Assembly (NCBI GenBank): GCA_944349635.1
Contig: CALVNH010000002.1
Coordinates: 62,001-126,000, forward strand
From: an uncultured Clostridia bacterium
GTDB lineage: Bacteria; Bacillota; Clostridia; Christensenellales; CAG-917
Direction: 5' to 3'
Length of the DNA stretch: 64,000 nt
Of this stretch, positions 43,845 to 52,782 are shown piece by piece (position 1 is the first letter of the stretch; every line of letters begins with the position of its first letter). The notes below the pieces were generated by a model that saw nothing but the letters and a program-made list of their open reading frames with translations, did no database searches and was not told the origin of the DNA. The translations under genes were made by a program, and so were the position numbers.

Positions 43845-46787
43845 ATGGATATTTCTTCCGTCAACAGCGACCTCATCAGAGGCAACGTAACCACGATTAT
43901 TCTTGGTTCCCTTTGGAGCCAGGACCGTTACGGCTACGACATTCTGAAAGAGATTGAGACCAAGAGCGAAGGTCAGTACAAACTCAAACAGCCTACCCTT
44001 TACAACCAGCTCAAAAGGCTGGAAAAACAAGGGCTGATTTCTTCCTACGACGGTGACCCCGACGATACCGGCGGCGGCAGACGCAGATACTATTCCCTCA
44101 CCGCCGAAGGCAGAAACTTCCTGCAAAAGGAAAAGACGGAATACGAATATTCGCGTACGATTCTCGACAGGCTGGTTTCCGCCCAACAGTTCGACTTCGA
44201 CAAAAATCCCGCACCGTTCAATGCGGAGGAACTGCGTCCTTACACCAAAAAAGAGCCCTCCGACAAGGCCAAAGTCGTCTATAAGGAAAAGGAAGTCGAA
44301 AAAGTCGTTCTGGTTGAGAAAAAAGTTTTCCTTGACGCCAACGGCAACGAAATCACCGAAGAAGAAGCGGCGCGCCTTGCACAGGAGACCGCACAACTTA
44401 AAGAAGCCGTGGCACAATCCTCCGCCGAACAAGAAGCCGTGAAACAGGAGCTTGAACGCCTGACCGCGGAAAAAGAGGAGCAGCTGCGTTTGCTCGAAGA
44501 ACAGCGGGCCGCGGCGGAAGAAAATCTCGCCGAAGCGCAACGACTTGCCGAAGAGCGCAGACTGGAAGCCGAACGCGCCGCCGAAGAACACCGTGCGGAG
44601 ACGGAGAGAATCGCCGAAGAACGTCGTGCCGAGGCCGAAAAGTTCGAAGAAGAAAAACAAGCCGAACTGGAAAGAATCGCCGAGGAACGCAGGCTTGAAA
44701 TCGAGCGTATAGAAGCCGAGCACAAGGCGGAAATCGAACGCATCAAGGCCGAAAAAGCCGCCGCGGAAGAAGAATTCGCCATGAAACAGGCGCAACTCGA
44801 AGCGGAAAAACAGTCGCAGAACGAAGCTTTCGAAGCAGGACGGAAAGCAGCCGAAGAGAAACTCGCCGAAGAACAAGAGCGTCTTGAGCGACTGAAAAAA
44901 GAGGAAGAAATCCGCAGAGTGCGTTCCGAAATCGAAGTCGAGGAAAGAAAACGTCAACTCGAAGCGTCCGAAGCGGAAGAAAGAGCCGCACGCGAACAAC
45001 TCGAAAAAGAACGCGAGATGTTCCGTGAAGAGGTCCGTGCCGAAATAGAACGTCGCGCAGAAGAAGCGCGCAAGGTCCGTGCCGAACAGGAAGAGAAAGC
45101 CCGTATCATACGCGAACGCGAGGAAGCAATGCGCTCGCAGGCTACCCTCTCTCTCGACGACGTTTTCAAGGCACTGGACGCGGAATCGGAATACGCAATA
45201 CGAGATTCCGAAGACGACAGATACATAGTACGCGACGCGAGTTGGCAACTCACGCTCACCCGCCACGAGGAGCCCGCGCCCGAACCCGAAGCTCAACCCG
45301 TCGTTCAAACTTCCGAAGCCGTCACCGAAGAGAACGCGGCTTCAAATACCGCTCTCCCCGACGAAGAAACGCAAACTTCGGCAGAGGAAGAACAACCCGT
45401 ACGGGATACGAATACGAGCGGAGAGGAAAATCCCGCCGAAGGGGCCACCCTGTCGGATATTTTCGCCAGTCTCGACGCGCAATCCGAATACGGCAACACC
45501 GCAGCCGCCTCCGCAGGCTATGACACCGAAGGTGCAACGTGGTACGTCGAAGACAGGCGCACTGTCACCGAACAACAACCCGTCACAGCACAACAATCCG
45601 TTGCCGAAGAAGAACACGAACGTGTACTTGACGAGGCTCTGGCACAACAACTCAAACGCATTGATGAAGAAAGACGTGCGGAAATCGAACGCCTTGCCGC
45701 GGAACTCGAGGAAATGAAAGCCAAACTCAACGCATCCGAGTCACGGCGAGAATCCGTCGTCACGGAAACGGTTTCCACTCGCACGGGTACTTACGTTCCC
45801 GCCGAAATCATCGAAGAGAGTGCGGCGACGACCGAATATGCCGAAGCCGAATACGTTGCGGACACGGAACCCGTCCGCGGAACACCCGAGACCACTCTCC
45901 GCGACGTTTTCCGCAGACTCGACGAGCGTGAAGCGGAAATCGACGCCGCAAACGAAGAAACGACGCGTGTGGAAACGCGGAACGTCGACGAAGAAATTCC
46001 CCAACCCGATTACGGCGAGACGCAGACCGCACAAGCGGGAGATTACGTGAACGACGCCACTCTGCAACCTGACGAGGGACTCACCAGAATAGTCCCCGAA
46101 GGCGAAAACGGCAAAGGAGAATTCGTTACTTCGGCGGTTCTCGGAAGAAGAACGGAATCTTTCGAATACGAGCGTGAGCAGGTGAACTACCGCGACTTCT
46201 TCTCCTCCATAGCCGCCGAACGCAACGAGCCCGCCGATACGGAAACAACGCCGGAACAGCGCATTCCCAAAGCGGATACGGATTTGAAATCCAGGCTCTA
46301 TTCCGAAGGTTTCATGATGAGACCTTACGACCGCGGAAACACCTCGGAATATTACACTTTCAACTTCTATCAAAGCAACCGTCTCAACCGCGATGCGTGG
46401 CTCATAGTGTTGGCGGTATTCCTTGTGGAATGCGCGGTTATGTGGGCTGTATTCGCCAAATCAATAAGCTATGTCTATTTCCTGCCCATAATATTGGGAG
46501 GAACCGCGCTTATGTTGATACCCTCTTTCGTCTATCTTGCCAATCCGACAAGAAGAAAGCGGGCGGATTTCAACTTCAAACTGTCGCTTCTCAACAGGCT
46601 GATGCTGATGATAGAAATTGCCGTGATTCTGGTGCTGATTGCCTTTTTCGCAGTCGGCGTGAGCGTAAACGACACGTTGCTCATCATGATGACGATGGTT
46701 CTTCCCGTGATACTGCTCACCAATCTTCCTTTGAGTTCCTTCGTCTACTATCTGCTCTATCGCGGCAAAAAGTATCACACGGCGTAA
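43845..46787 (+). CDS. PadR-type DNA-binding domain fused to long coiled coil and four-helix membrane domain
   Basis: 980 residues. 1-110: PadR winged helix (ILGSLWSQDRYGYDILKEI, KQPTLYNQLKRLEKQGLISS, GRRRYYSLTAEG). 111-165: Lys-rich linker. About 165-432: nearly continuous charged coiled coil of AEE/ERIAEERR heptads. 433-850: acidic, low-complexity region with a degenerate motif, TLxDVFxxLDxxSEY, at about 434, 534 and 683, a weaker form (NYRDFFSSIAAE) near 781, and a second coil around 595-640. 850-970: four predicted membrane helices (about 851-871, 876-897, 915-937, 943-967) with a basic loop (NPTRRKR). This suggests a DNA-binding head held far from a membrane anchor. The frame is continuous, with no sign of misjoined genes. 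Specific function unknown. Confidence 0.88.
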   Translation: MDISSVNSDLIRGNVTTIILGSLWSQDRYGYDILKEIETKSEGQYKLKQPTLYNQLKRLEKQGLISSYDGDPDDTGGGRRRYYSLTAEGRNFLQKEKTEYEYSRTILDRLVSAQQFDFDKNPAPFNAEELRPYTKKEPSDKAKVVYKEKEVEKVVLVEKKVFLDANGNEITEEEAARLAQETAQLKEAVAQSSAEQEAVKQELERLTAEKEEQLRLLEEQRAAAEENLAEAQRLAEERRLEAERAAEEHRAETERIAEERRAEAEKFEEEKQAELERIAEERRLEIERIEAEHKAEIERIKAEKAAAEEEFAMKQAQLEAEKQSQNEAFEAGRKAAEEKLAEEQERLERLKKEEEIRRVRSEIEVEERKRQLEASEAEERAAREQLEKEREMFREEVRAEIERRAEEARKVRAEQEEKARIIREREEAMRSQATLSLDDVFKALDAESEYAIRDSEDDRYIVRDASWQLTLTRHEEPAPEPEAQPVVQTSEAVTEENAASNTALPDEETQTSAEEEQPVRDTNTSGEENPAEGATLSDIFASLDAQSEYGNTAAASAGYDTEGATWYVEDRRTVTEQQPVTAQQSVAEEEHERVLDEALAQQLKRIDEERRAEIERLAAELEEMKAKLNASESRRESVVTETVSTRTGTYVPAEIIEESAATTEYAEAEYVADTEPVRGTPETTLRDVFRRLDEREAEIDAANEETTRVETRNVDEEIPQPDYGETQTAQAGDYVNDATLQPDEGLTRIVPEGENGKGEFVTSAVLGRRTESFEYEREQVNYRDFFSSIAAERNEPADTETTPEQRIPKADTDLKSRLYSEGFMMRPYDRGNTSEYYTFNFYQSNRLNRDAWLIVLAVFLVECAVMWAVFAKSISYVYFLPIILGGTALMLIPSFVYLANPTRRKRADFNFKLSLLNRLMLMIEIAVILVLIAFFAVGVSVNDTLLIMMTMVLPVILLTNLPLSSFVYYLLYRGKKYHTA

Positions 46788-46820
46788 GCTCCACCCACAA
46801 AACCGAATAACAACCAGAAA

Positions 46821-46850
46821 ACCGCAGGTAACTCCTGCGGTTTTATTTTG
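46821..46850 (+). terminator. Terminator of the PadR/coiled-coil gene
   Basis: ACCGCAGG (46821-46828), loop TAACT, CCTGCGGT (46834-46841), TTTATTTT. Confidence 0.88.
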
Positions 46851-46986
46851 CCGTTAATACGGTGTTTTGAACGTGGTTTTTGGACAACGGAACGACGGCC
46901 TGATGGACGACCGTGCTTTTGCGGACGGTTCATCAGCACCTGCCGCTTGAACATTCCGCATCCTTATCGCGCGATACGGGCGAACA

Positions 46987-47466
46987 TCAATTTTTCGGCG
47001 AAGCGACGTCCGACACTCTTTCAGCCTGCAATTTCTTTATGGCTGCGCGCGCAAGTTCGTCGCAACGGTTGTTGAACTCGTTGTCGGAGTGACCTTTGAC
47101 TTTCACAAACTTAACGTCGTGTTGTTTCATCCCGCTCAACAGTTTTTGCCACAAATCCACGTTTTTTACCTCGTCCTTTGAACCTGTGCGCCAACCGTTT
47201 TTTTGCCAACCGAATATCCAGCCCTGCAAAAAAGGCTCGACACAGTACGCGCTGTCGCTGTAAACCGTCACTGAACACGGCTCTTTCAACATTGCCAGTC
47301 CGCGTATTATTGCGGTAAGCTCCATACGGTTGTTTGTAGTATCGGGTTCGGCACCGCTGATTTCGCGTTTGAAACGCCTGTAAAACAATATTGCCGCCCA
47401 ACCGCCCGTACCGGGATTTCCGGAACAGGCACCGTCCGTGTAAATCTCCACTTGCTTTTTAGGCAT
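46987..47466 (-). CDS. rnhA: Ribonuclease HI
   Basis: Cuts the RNA strand of RNA-DNA hybrids. 159 residues with the catalytic set D11 (YTDGACSGNPGTGG), E48 (NNRMELTAI), D70 (VYSDSAYCV) and D135 (NRCDELAR); the basic protrusion (GWQKNGWRTGSKDEVKN) is present. GGAG is 6 nt before the ATG, which overlaps proC by 8 bp. Confidence 0.96.
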   Translation of the reverse strand: MPKKQVEIYTDGACSGNPGTGGWAAILFYRRFKREISGAEPDTTNNRMELTAIIRGLAMLKEPCSVTVYSDSAYCVEPFLQGWIFGWQKNGWRTGSKDEVKNVDLWQKLLSGMKQHDVKFVKVKGHSDNEFNNRCDELARAAIKKLQAERVSDVASPKN

Positions 47467-48256
47467 TGCCGAGCTCCTCCGAACGACGACGGCACTTTTC
47501 CATACCCTTCACAATGACGTCTTTGAGCCCGTCCTCGCGGAAACTCTCCACCGCCTGAATAGTCGTTCCGCCTTTCGAGCATACGGCGTCCACGAGGTCG
47601 TCTATGGGGCGGGGGCTGATTTCCACCATTTTGGCGGCTCCGCGCACCGTCTGGACGGCAAGCGTTTTGGCAGTGGCGAAATCCAGCCCGCCCTCCATTC
47701 CTCCGGCAATAAGTGCGTCGATAAACATATAGACGTATGCGGGACCGGAGCCGGACAGCGATGTGACAGCGTCGAAAAGACTCTCGTCAAGCTCAACGAC
47801 CTTCCCCACGGAAGCGAATACGTCGAGAACGAACTGCGAGCGATATCCCTCACTGAACGCAACGGCGCTCATTCCCTCGCCCGCAAGAGCCGGAGTGTTT
47901 GGCATTATGCGTGCGTAATTGCGTTCACCCAAAGCGTTTTTGAGTTTTGCAATGGAAATGCCCGCCATAATCGACACCACCGTACCCGCGGAAATCACTT
48001 CTTTTATTTCTTCAAACACGACCGGAGCAATTTGAGGCTTGACGGCAAAAATGACGTATTGAGATTCCGACGCTATTTCGCGGTTGTCGTGTGTGACGTA
48101 AACGCCGTTCTGCGCCATAATGGCCAGTTTTTCGGAATCCTTGTCGCTCACAGCAATCTTTTCCGCTTTCAGAATGCCGCCTTTGAGAATGCCGCCGAGA
48201 ATGGCGGAAGCCATATTGCCTGCACCTATAATGCCGAGTGTGAATTTCTTTTCCAT
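47459..48256 (-). CDS. proC: Pyrroline-5-carboxylate reductase
   Basis: Last step of proline synthesis, NAD(P)H-dependent. Rossmann motif IIGAGNMASAILGG at the N-terminus, AVKPQ, RIMPNTPALAGEGMSA and the C-terminal signature SLSGSGPAYVYMFIDAL with CSKGGTTIQAVE. 265 residues. GGAGATA precedes the ATG. Confidence 0.96.
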   Translation of the reverse strand: MEKKFTLGIIGAGNMASAILGGILKGGILKAEKIAVSDKDSEKLAIMAQNGVYVTHDNREIASESQYVIFAVKPQIAPVVFEEIKEVISAGTVVSIMAGISIAKLKNALGERNYARIMPNTPALAGEGMSAVAFSEGYRSQFVLDVFASVGKVVELDESLFDAVTSLSGSGPAYVYMFIDALIAGGMEGGLDFATAKTLAVQTVRGAAKMVEISPRPIDDLVDAVCSKGGTTIQAVESFREDGLKDVIVKGMEKCRRRSEELGNA

Positions 48257-48273
48257 ATTATCTCCGTTTTGAT

Positions 48274-48302
48274 TTGACTACAACGTAGTTTATTGTTATA
48301 AT
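48274..48302 (+). promoter_or_regulatory. Promoter of tRNA-Trp
   Basis: TTGACT (48274-48279), 17-bp spacer, TATAAT (48297-48302), 13 bp before the tRNA. Confidence 0.8.
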
Positions 48303-48315
48303 AATCAAGCCGTTT

Positions 48316-48390
48316 AGGGGAGTGGCTCAACGGTAGAGCAACGGTCTCCAAAACCGTCGGTTGCGTGTTCGAATCGCGTCTCCCCTGCCA
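48316..48390 (+). tRNA. tRNA-Trp (anticodon CCA)
   Basis: Acceptor AGGGGAG/CTCCCCT, discriminator G, anticodon stem ACGGT/ACCGT around CTCCAAA, encoded CCA. 75 nt, with its own promoter and terminator. Confidence 0.97.
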
Positions 48391-48391
48391 C

Positions 48392-48420
48392 ACGACCTGC
48401 TTTTGCAGGTCGTTTTGCTT
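48392..48420 (+). terminator. Terminator of tRNA-Trp
   Basis: ACGACCTGC, loop TTTT, GCAGGTCGT (48392-48413), then TTTGCTT. Confidence 0.85.
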
Positions 48421-48426
48421 TGCAAA

Positions 48427-49053
48427 TCAGAATCCCAGCTCCTCGCCGATTAGTATTACTTTTATGCGTTTTGCGGGCTTGCAATAACGAGTGAACAGAA
48501 ACTGCGAGCATATCGTGTTGGGAGCGACGCAATCCGCGCATTTACCGGTCGCAAAACACGGTGTGGCAAGACCGAAACGTTTTGTGTTCAGCGGTGCCGC
48601 CGTGTTGCGCGCGCGATGCTCCGCCTCATCACGACACTCGGTAATTTTGTTGACGCCTGCCACCAGAATGACGTTTTCGGGTCCGAATACCATCGCCGCA
48701 ACTCTGTTCCCGGTGCCGTCTATGTTGACAAGCCAACCGTCCGACGACACGGCGTTGATTCCGGCAATGAACGTATCCGCCGTCAACCCCTTTCTCATAA
48801 GGGCACGTTTTTCTTCGGGGGTCTGCGCCAGGTCTCTGTCTATGACGCGTATGTTCTCGCGGTTTTTCACGGCATCGATAAGTCCGATTTGAGTCGCCGT
48901 AACCGAGCCGCCCCACGCGACGGTGTCGCCTGCGGGGATAAGTGACAGCGCAAGTTCGCGCGCCTCTTGTGACGTTGCGCAATAATATGCGTCGAACTGA
49001 CGTTTTTTCAGATTTTCGACGGTCTGTTCAACAAGTTTGATGTCCACATTCAT
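48427..49053 (-). CDS. LUD-domain protein (LutC/YkgG family)
   Basis: 208-residue protein of the lactate utilisation DUF162 family. Seen: VAWGGSVTATQIGLIDAV, INAVSSDGWLVNIDGTGNRV and a C-terminal cysteine group CFATGKCADCVAPNTIC, common in the stand-alone clostridial form. LutA and LutB partners are absent here, so a role in lactate oxidation is not implied. GGTGG precedes the ATG; it follows the PI-PLC gene by 26 bp. Confidence 0.88.
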   Translation of the reverse strand: MNVDIKLVEQTVENLKKRQFDAYYCATSQEARELALSLIPAGDTVAWGGSVTATQIGLIDAVKNRENIRVIDRDLAQTPEEKRALMRKGLTADTFIAGINAVSSDGWLVNIDGTGNRVAAMVFGPENVILVAGVNKITECRDEAEHRARNTAAPLNTKRFGLATPCFATGKCADCVAPNTICSQFLFTRYCKPAKRIKVILIGEELGF

Positions 49054-49079
49054 ATTCCACCGTTAAATTTTTCTGCTTT

Positions 49080-50192
49080 CTATGCGGTGTACGCTTCCGC
49101 ATGAATATATTTGCCGACCATTGCTTGGAACTCTTCCGTGAACTCGGGTTTGACGGTACCTTTTGCAAGGTTGAGCCTGAGCGTGAGCGCCGATTTCTCG
49201 CAATCCACGAAATCGCGCATGATGATATTGACGTTGCCGACGTTTTCGGAGGCGTACAGTCCATACACAAAAGCGTTCATTTTATCGACCAGTCTGCTCT
49301 CGCTGTATCTCGGTCCGAAAACCAACGCGGCGTCCGTGAGCTGAGCCTGCAAGACAAAGAGTCCCTCTTCCGTCGACTTGAAGCTCTCGATATAAAAAGG
49401 TATGACGTTTTCGACAAAATAGGACGCCGTGCGGCGATTGTATTTCTTTTCGTAAAGCGAAGTCAACACGGCATTTTTGTATTTCTCGGGGTCGTTTGTT
49501 CTTTCGAAGAGATAATTTTTGCCGGCAAAATTCGTTTCGTCGCGGTCGATGAGGATGAGACATTTTCCTCTGACCTCCCCCAACGTCATGGTATCAACCG
49601 CCTGACGGGGATTTTCGTAATCGTTGATTAGAAAATGCTCAGTTCCCACATATTCTTCCAACAAAGCAAAGACTTCGGGTTCGGAACCGTTTTTGAAGTG
49701 AGACATATCCAAAATCAAAAATTCATCGGGGTGCGTCTTGACAAAATCGGCAATGTCTTCAAGCACGCTGAGATAAGACACTCCGTTTACGGGACCGTGA
49801 TAGATTCTCAAGCCGCCCGCCGTTTTGTTTACGCGAATATCGAAATAACGCACTCCCCGTTTGAGTTGTTCGGCAAAAGTGAGGTCCTGAGTCTGCGCAA
49901 GATAGTTCATGTCGATACAACCGCTGTCATGCGACCCGAGAATGGCGATGTCAGTGATTAAGGCATCGTCCGAAATGTATTTCATCCAGTTTTCCATATA
50001 CTCGTCGGGCATTGCCGTATCCGGAACAATCTGCGCGTTTGCACAGGTTATCACGGGAGCTAGAACGACTACGCCTAAAACCACCGTGAGCACGATTGCC
50101 GCCAGAATCAACGCGACCAGCCGAAGGACACGCGAAAAGCTTTTGTCGGCAGGTTTATCGGCATGAGTTGCCGTAACTGTGTTTCTCCCCAT
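49080..50192 (-). CDS. Membrane-anchored PI-PLC-like phosphodiesterase
   Basis: 370 residues. One N-terminal membrane helix (about 22-47), then a PI-PLC X-box TIM barrel with both putative catalytic histidines: GSHDSGCIDM and RIYHGPVNG, plus RGVRYFDIRVN and EFLILDMSHF. It would act outside the cell on phosphoinositol-type lipids or glycans; the substrate is unknown. ATG 50192 has GGGAG with good spacing; an ATG at 50213 lies only a few nt after the predicted transcription start. Confidence 0.88.
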   Translation of the reverse strand: MGRNTVTATHADKPADKSFSRVLRLVALILAAIVLTVVLGVVVLAPVITCANAQIVPDTAMPDEYMENWMKYISDDALITDIAILGSHDSGCIDMNYLAQTQDLTFAEQLKRGVRYFDIRVNKTAGGLRIYHGPVNGVSYLSVLEDIADFVKTHPDEFLILDMSHFKNGSEPEVFALLEEYVGTEHFLINDYENPRQAVDTMTLGEVRGKCLILIDRDETNFAGKNYLFERTNDPEKYKNAVLTSLYEKKYNRRTASYFVENVIPFYIESFKSTEEGLFVLQAQLTDAALVFGPRYSESRLVDKMNAFVYGLYASENVGNVNIIMRDFVDCEKSALTLRLNLAKGTVKPEFTEEFQAMVGKYIHAEAYTA

Positions 50193-50223
50193 ATAACTCC
50201 CAACCCCCGTCATATTATATAAT

Positions 50224-50252
50224 ATACTAATTCATCATTAACGACAAGTCAA
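50224..50252 (-). promoter_or_regulatory. Promoter of the PI-PLC-like gene
   Basis: On the minus strand TTGACT (50252-50247), 17-bp spacer, TAGTAT (50229-50224). Confidence 0.6.
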
Positions 50253-50370
50253 TAGCGGAGTGAGTCCGCCGAGAAACGGCGGCTTCGAAAGCGACTGTTT
50301 CGGACAGTCCGTTTCCTTCCTTGCGTCATTGAAAACGGTTCTCCGAAACGATAAAATCCCACGAAAGGCA

Positions 50371-50400
50371 AATTAAAAGCCGCTCCAGTCGGAGCGGCTT
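50371..50400 (-). terminator. Terminator of ispH-rpsA
   Basis: Minus strand: AAGCCGCTCC and GGAGCGGCTT, perfect 10-bp stem with a 4-nt loop, then TTAATTT. Confidence 0.85.
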
Positions 50401-50415
50401 TGAAATCACATGCGA

Positions 50416-52782
50416 TTATTCGGCGTCGGTTGCGTCCTCTTCCGTCTTTTTCTTGCGGGTTGTCTTCTTCTTGGGCGCTTCCTCTGCAGCTTCCGCGCTC
50501 TCGTCCTCAAGCTGGAGATTCAGGTTCTTGAACAGGTCGCCCAAAGTGGCGTTGCTGGAACCGGAAACCCATTCCTTGGGCTCGTTGGAGGCGTCTTTCT
50601 TGGAGCGACGTTCCTTTCTGTCCTCACTGTCGGCAAGTTTCTGCTCGAACTTTTTGACTCTCGACACTCTCTTGACGGGTTTCTCTTCACCCTCTTCCGC
50701 GACTTCCTCGGCTTTTGCGGGAGCTTCGGTCTCTTCGGGTTCGGGAAGCAGTTCTTTAATGGAGAGCGTGATGCGGTTGTCTTCGAAACCGATGATTTTG
50801 GCTTCCACTTCCTCACCGACTTTAAGGACTTCGTTTGCGTCCTTCACCCAGTTGTGAGAAATCTGGGAAACGTGCACGAGTCCGTCCACGCCGTCCGCGA
50901 TGGAGATAAACGCTCCGTAAGGGAAGATGCGCTCGACCTTGCCTTTGATGACCGTTCCGACGGGGAACTGCTCTGCGGCAAGTTCGTAGGGCTTCTTCTG
51001 AAGCTGTTTGTAGCCCAGGGAGATTCTGCCGGACTCTCTGTCCATTTTCAGAACGACGAAGTCATAGCTTTCGCCGATTTTGAGGACTGTGGAGGGGTCG
51101 GTAATCTTGTTCCAGCTGAGCTCGGAGATGTGCGCGAGGCAATCGAAACCGCGAACGCTGACGAATGCGCCGAACTGCGTAAATCTCTTCACCTTGCCCA
51201 CGACGATGTCGTGAACGTGAATGTTGTTCCAGAAGTTGTCTTCCTTCTCCTGCTTCTCTCTTTCGAGAATGATGCGCTGAGACGCGAAGAGATATCTGGA
51301 CTTCTTTGCGGGTTTGTCGGATTGGACCTCCTCTCCTTCCGCTGCTTCTTTCTCTTTGGGGGGCATGAGGGTGAGGCGAAGAACCTTGTCTTTGTAGTCC
51401 TCGAGGTTCTTGACATAACCCATTCTGATTTGAGAAGCGGGAACGAACACGGTGTACTGTCCCATTCTGCCGCGGAGACCGCCTTTGACGACTTCGGTCA
51501 TTTTGAGGGAGAATTCACCGGAATTCAGCGCTTTTTCGGCTTGTTCGTCTTCGGCACGGAGTATGTCTACTTCCTTTTTGGAAAGCGCGACGTACTCTTT
51601 GTTGGTGCCGATGATGCTTGCTTCGACTATGTCGCCGACTTTGTAATCGGCGGGATTGTAGTTGTTGTCAGCAGAGGCGTCAGCCTTATCAATGAAACCG
51701 TCTTTTTTGCCACCGATGGTGACATAGATACCCGACTCGTCGGCTCTGATTACGGAACCTTTAATGCGCTTGCCGACTTTGTAGGAGACGAAACCGGCTG
51801 CACGCGTGGAAGCGACCACGTCTTCCATGGTGATGTCCTTTTCGGGAGCGGGTTCCTGCGTTTTTGCTTCTTCCTGAAGTGTTGCCTCTTTTTGCACTTC
51901 TTCTGCCGCTGCGGCGTTGAGTTCTGCAGCGTTGACCTGAGTTTCACTCATAAGTTTTGTAACCTCCTGTATCAACCAGGGCGGCGTCGATGCGCCTGCG
52001 ACGATTGATATGCTTTGAAATTGCTTTAATCTGTTCAGCGGCAAATCGGAAACGGAACTTGCAAAAAACGTGTTTTCGTTGATTTCGGACGCCACCTGAA
52101 ACAGTCTGCGCGTGTTTGCGCTGGAATGACTTCCGAGAACCAGAACCGCGTCGCACGTGCGTGCGAGCTCGCGCGCCTCATTTTGCCTGCTTAAAGTAGT
52201 ATAGCAAATGGTATTGAAAATTCCAACTGTTTTACCATCATTTTTTTGCGATTTTTCAGCAAATTCGCTTATTTTTTGAAATTTATCGGCGAGAATGGTG
52301 GTTTGAAAGACAATGGAAACGGGCTTTTCGCCGAATGTGAGCTCGTCGCTGTCGGAAACAACTCTGACGCGGTCCTTGCCGTAACTCACCGCAGCTGCGA
52401 CTTCGTCGTGATTTCTGTCCCCGACGATGATGATTTCGTCGCCGGCGAGATAGCGCTCCGCAACGATTTTGTGGATTCTCTTCACCACGGGGCAAGTCGC
52501 GTCGTGAAGTTCGATTCCCCTCGCCCGCAAGTCTTCCTCGTCCCGAACGGGAATGCCGTGTGCCCGAATCAACGCCGTGCTTCCCACAGGCAAGCTGCGC
52601 GCTTCTTCCAAAGAAACGCTCTTTACGCCTCTTTCTTCGAGATAACGCACGACGCTCTCGTTATGAATGAGAGCGCCAACGGTATAAATATTCCCTTTTT
52701 CTTCTGCAAGTCGCAACGCGGCGTCCACGGCGTTTTTGACGCCCATGCAAAATCCCGCGCTTTTTGCAACCGTAACTTTCAT
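50416..52782 (-). CDS. ispH-rpsA: Fused HMBPP reductase (IspH) and ribosomal protein S1-like protein
   Basis: 788 residues. 1 to about 280 is IspH, last step of the MEP pathway, with three cluster cysteines: AGFCMGVKNAV, HDATCPVVKR and NTICYTTLSRQ. An Ala/Glu-rich linker leads to four S1 repeats (KRIKGSVIRADESGIYVTI; a divergent second; KRFTQFGAFVSVRGFDCLAH; VERIFPYGAFISIADGVDGL) and a charged tail rich in Lys and Glu. The fusion is well known in clostridia. ATG 52782 overlaps the plsC stop (ATGA). Confidence 0.96.
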   Translation of the reverse strand: MKVTVAKSAGFCMGVKNAVDAALRLAEEKGNIYTVGALIHNESVVRYLEERGVKSVSLEEARSLPVGSTALIRAHGIPVRDEEDLRARGIELHDATCPVVKRIHKIVAERYLAGDEIIIVGDRNHDEVAAAVSYGKDRVRVVSDSDELTFGEKPVSIVFQTTILADKFQKISEFAEKSQKNDGKTVGIFNTICYTTLSRQNEARELARTCDAVLVLGSHSSANTRRLFQVASEINENTFFASSVSDLPLNRLKQFQSISIVAGASTPPWLIQEVTKLMSETQVNAAELNAAAAEEVQKEATLQEEAKTQEPAPEKDITMEDVVASTRAAGFVSYKVGKRIKGSVIRADESGIYVTIGGKKDGFIDKADASADNNYNPADYKVGDIVEASIIGTNKEYVALSKKEVDILRAEDEQAEKALNSGEFSLKMTEVVKGGLRGRMGQYTVFVPASQIRMGYVKNLEDYKDKVLRLTLMPPKEKEAAEGEEVQSDKPAKKSRYLFASQRIILEREKQEKEDNFWNNIHVHDIVVGKVKRFTQFGAFVSVRGFDCLAHISELSWNKITDPSTVLKIGESYDFVVLKMDRESGRISLGYKQLQKKPYELAAEQFPVGTVIKGKVERIFPYGAFISIADGVDGLVHVSQISHNWVKDANEVLKVGEEVEAKIIGFEDNRITLSIKELLPEPEETEAPAKAEEVAEEGEEKPVKRVSRVKKFEQKLADSEDRKERRSKKDASNEPKEWVSGSSNATLGDLFKNLNLQLEDESAEAAEEAPKKKTTRKKKTEEDATDAE

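Noticed and set aside
43779..45308. 509-codon ORF antisense to the PadR/coiled-coil gene
   Set aside because: Phe/Leu-rich shadow of the Glu/Lys-rich repeats on the other strand; no start signal.
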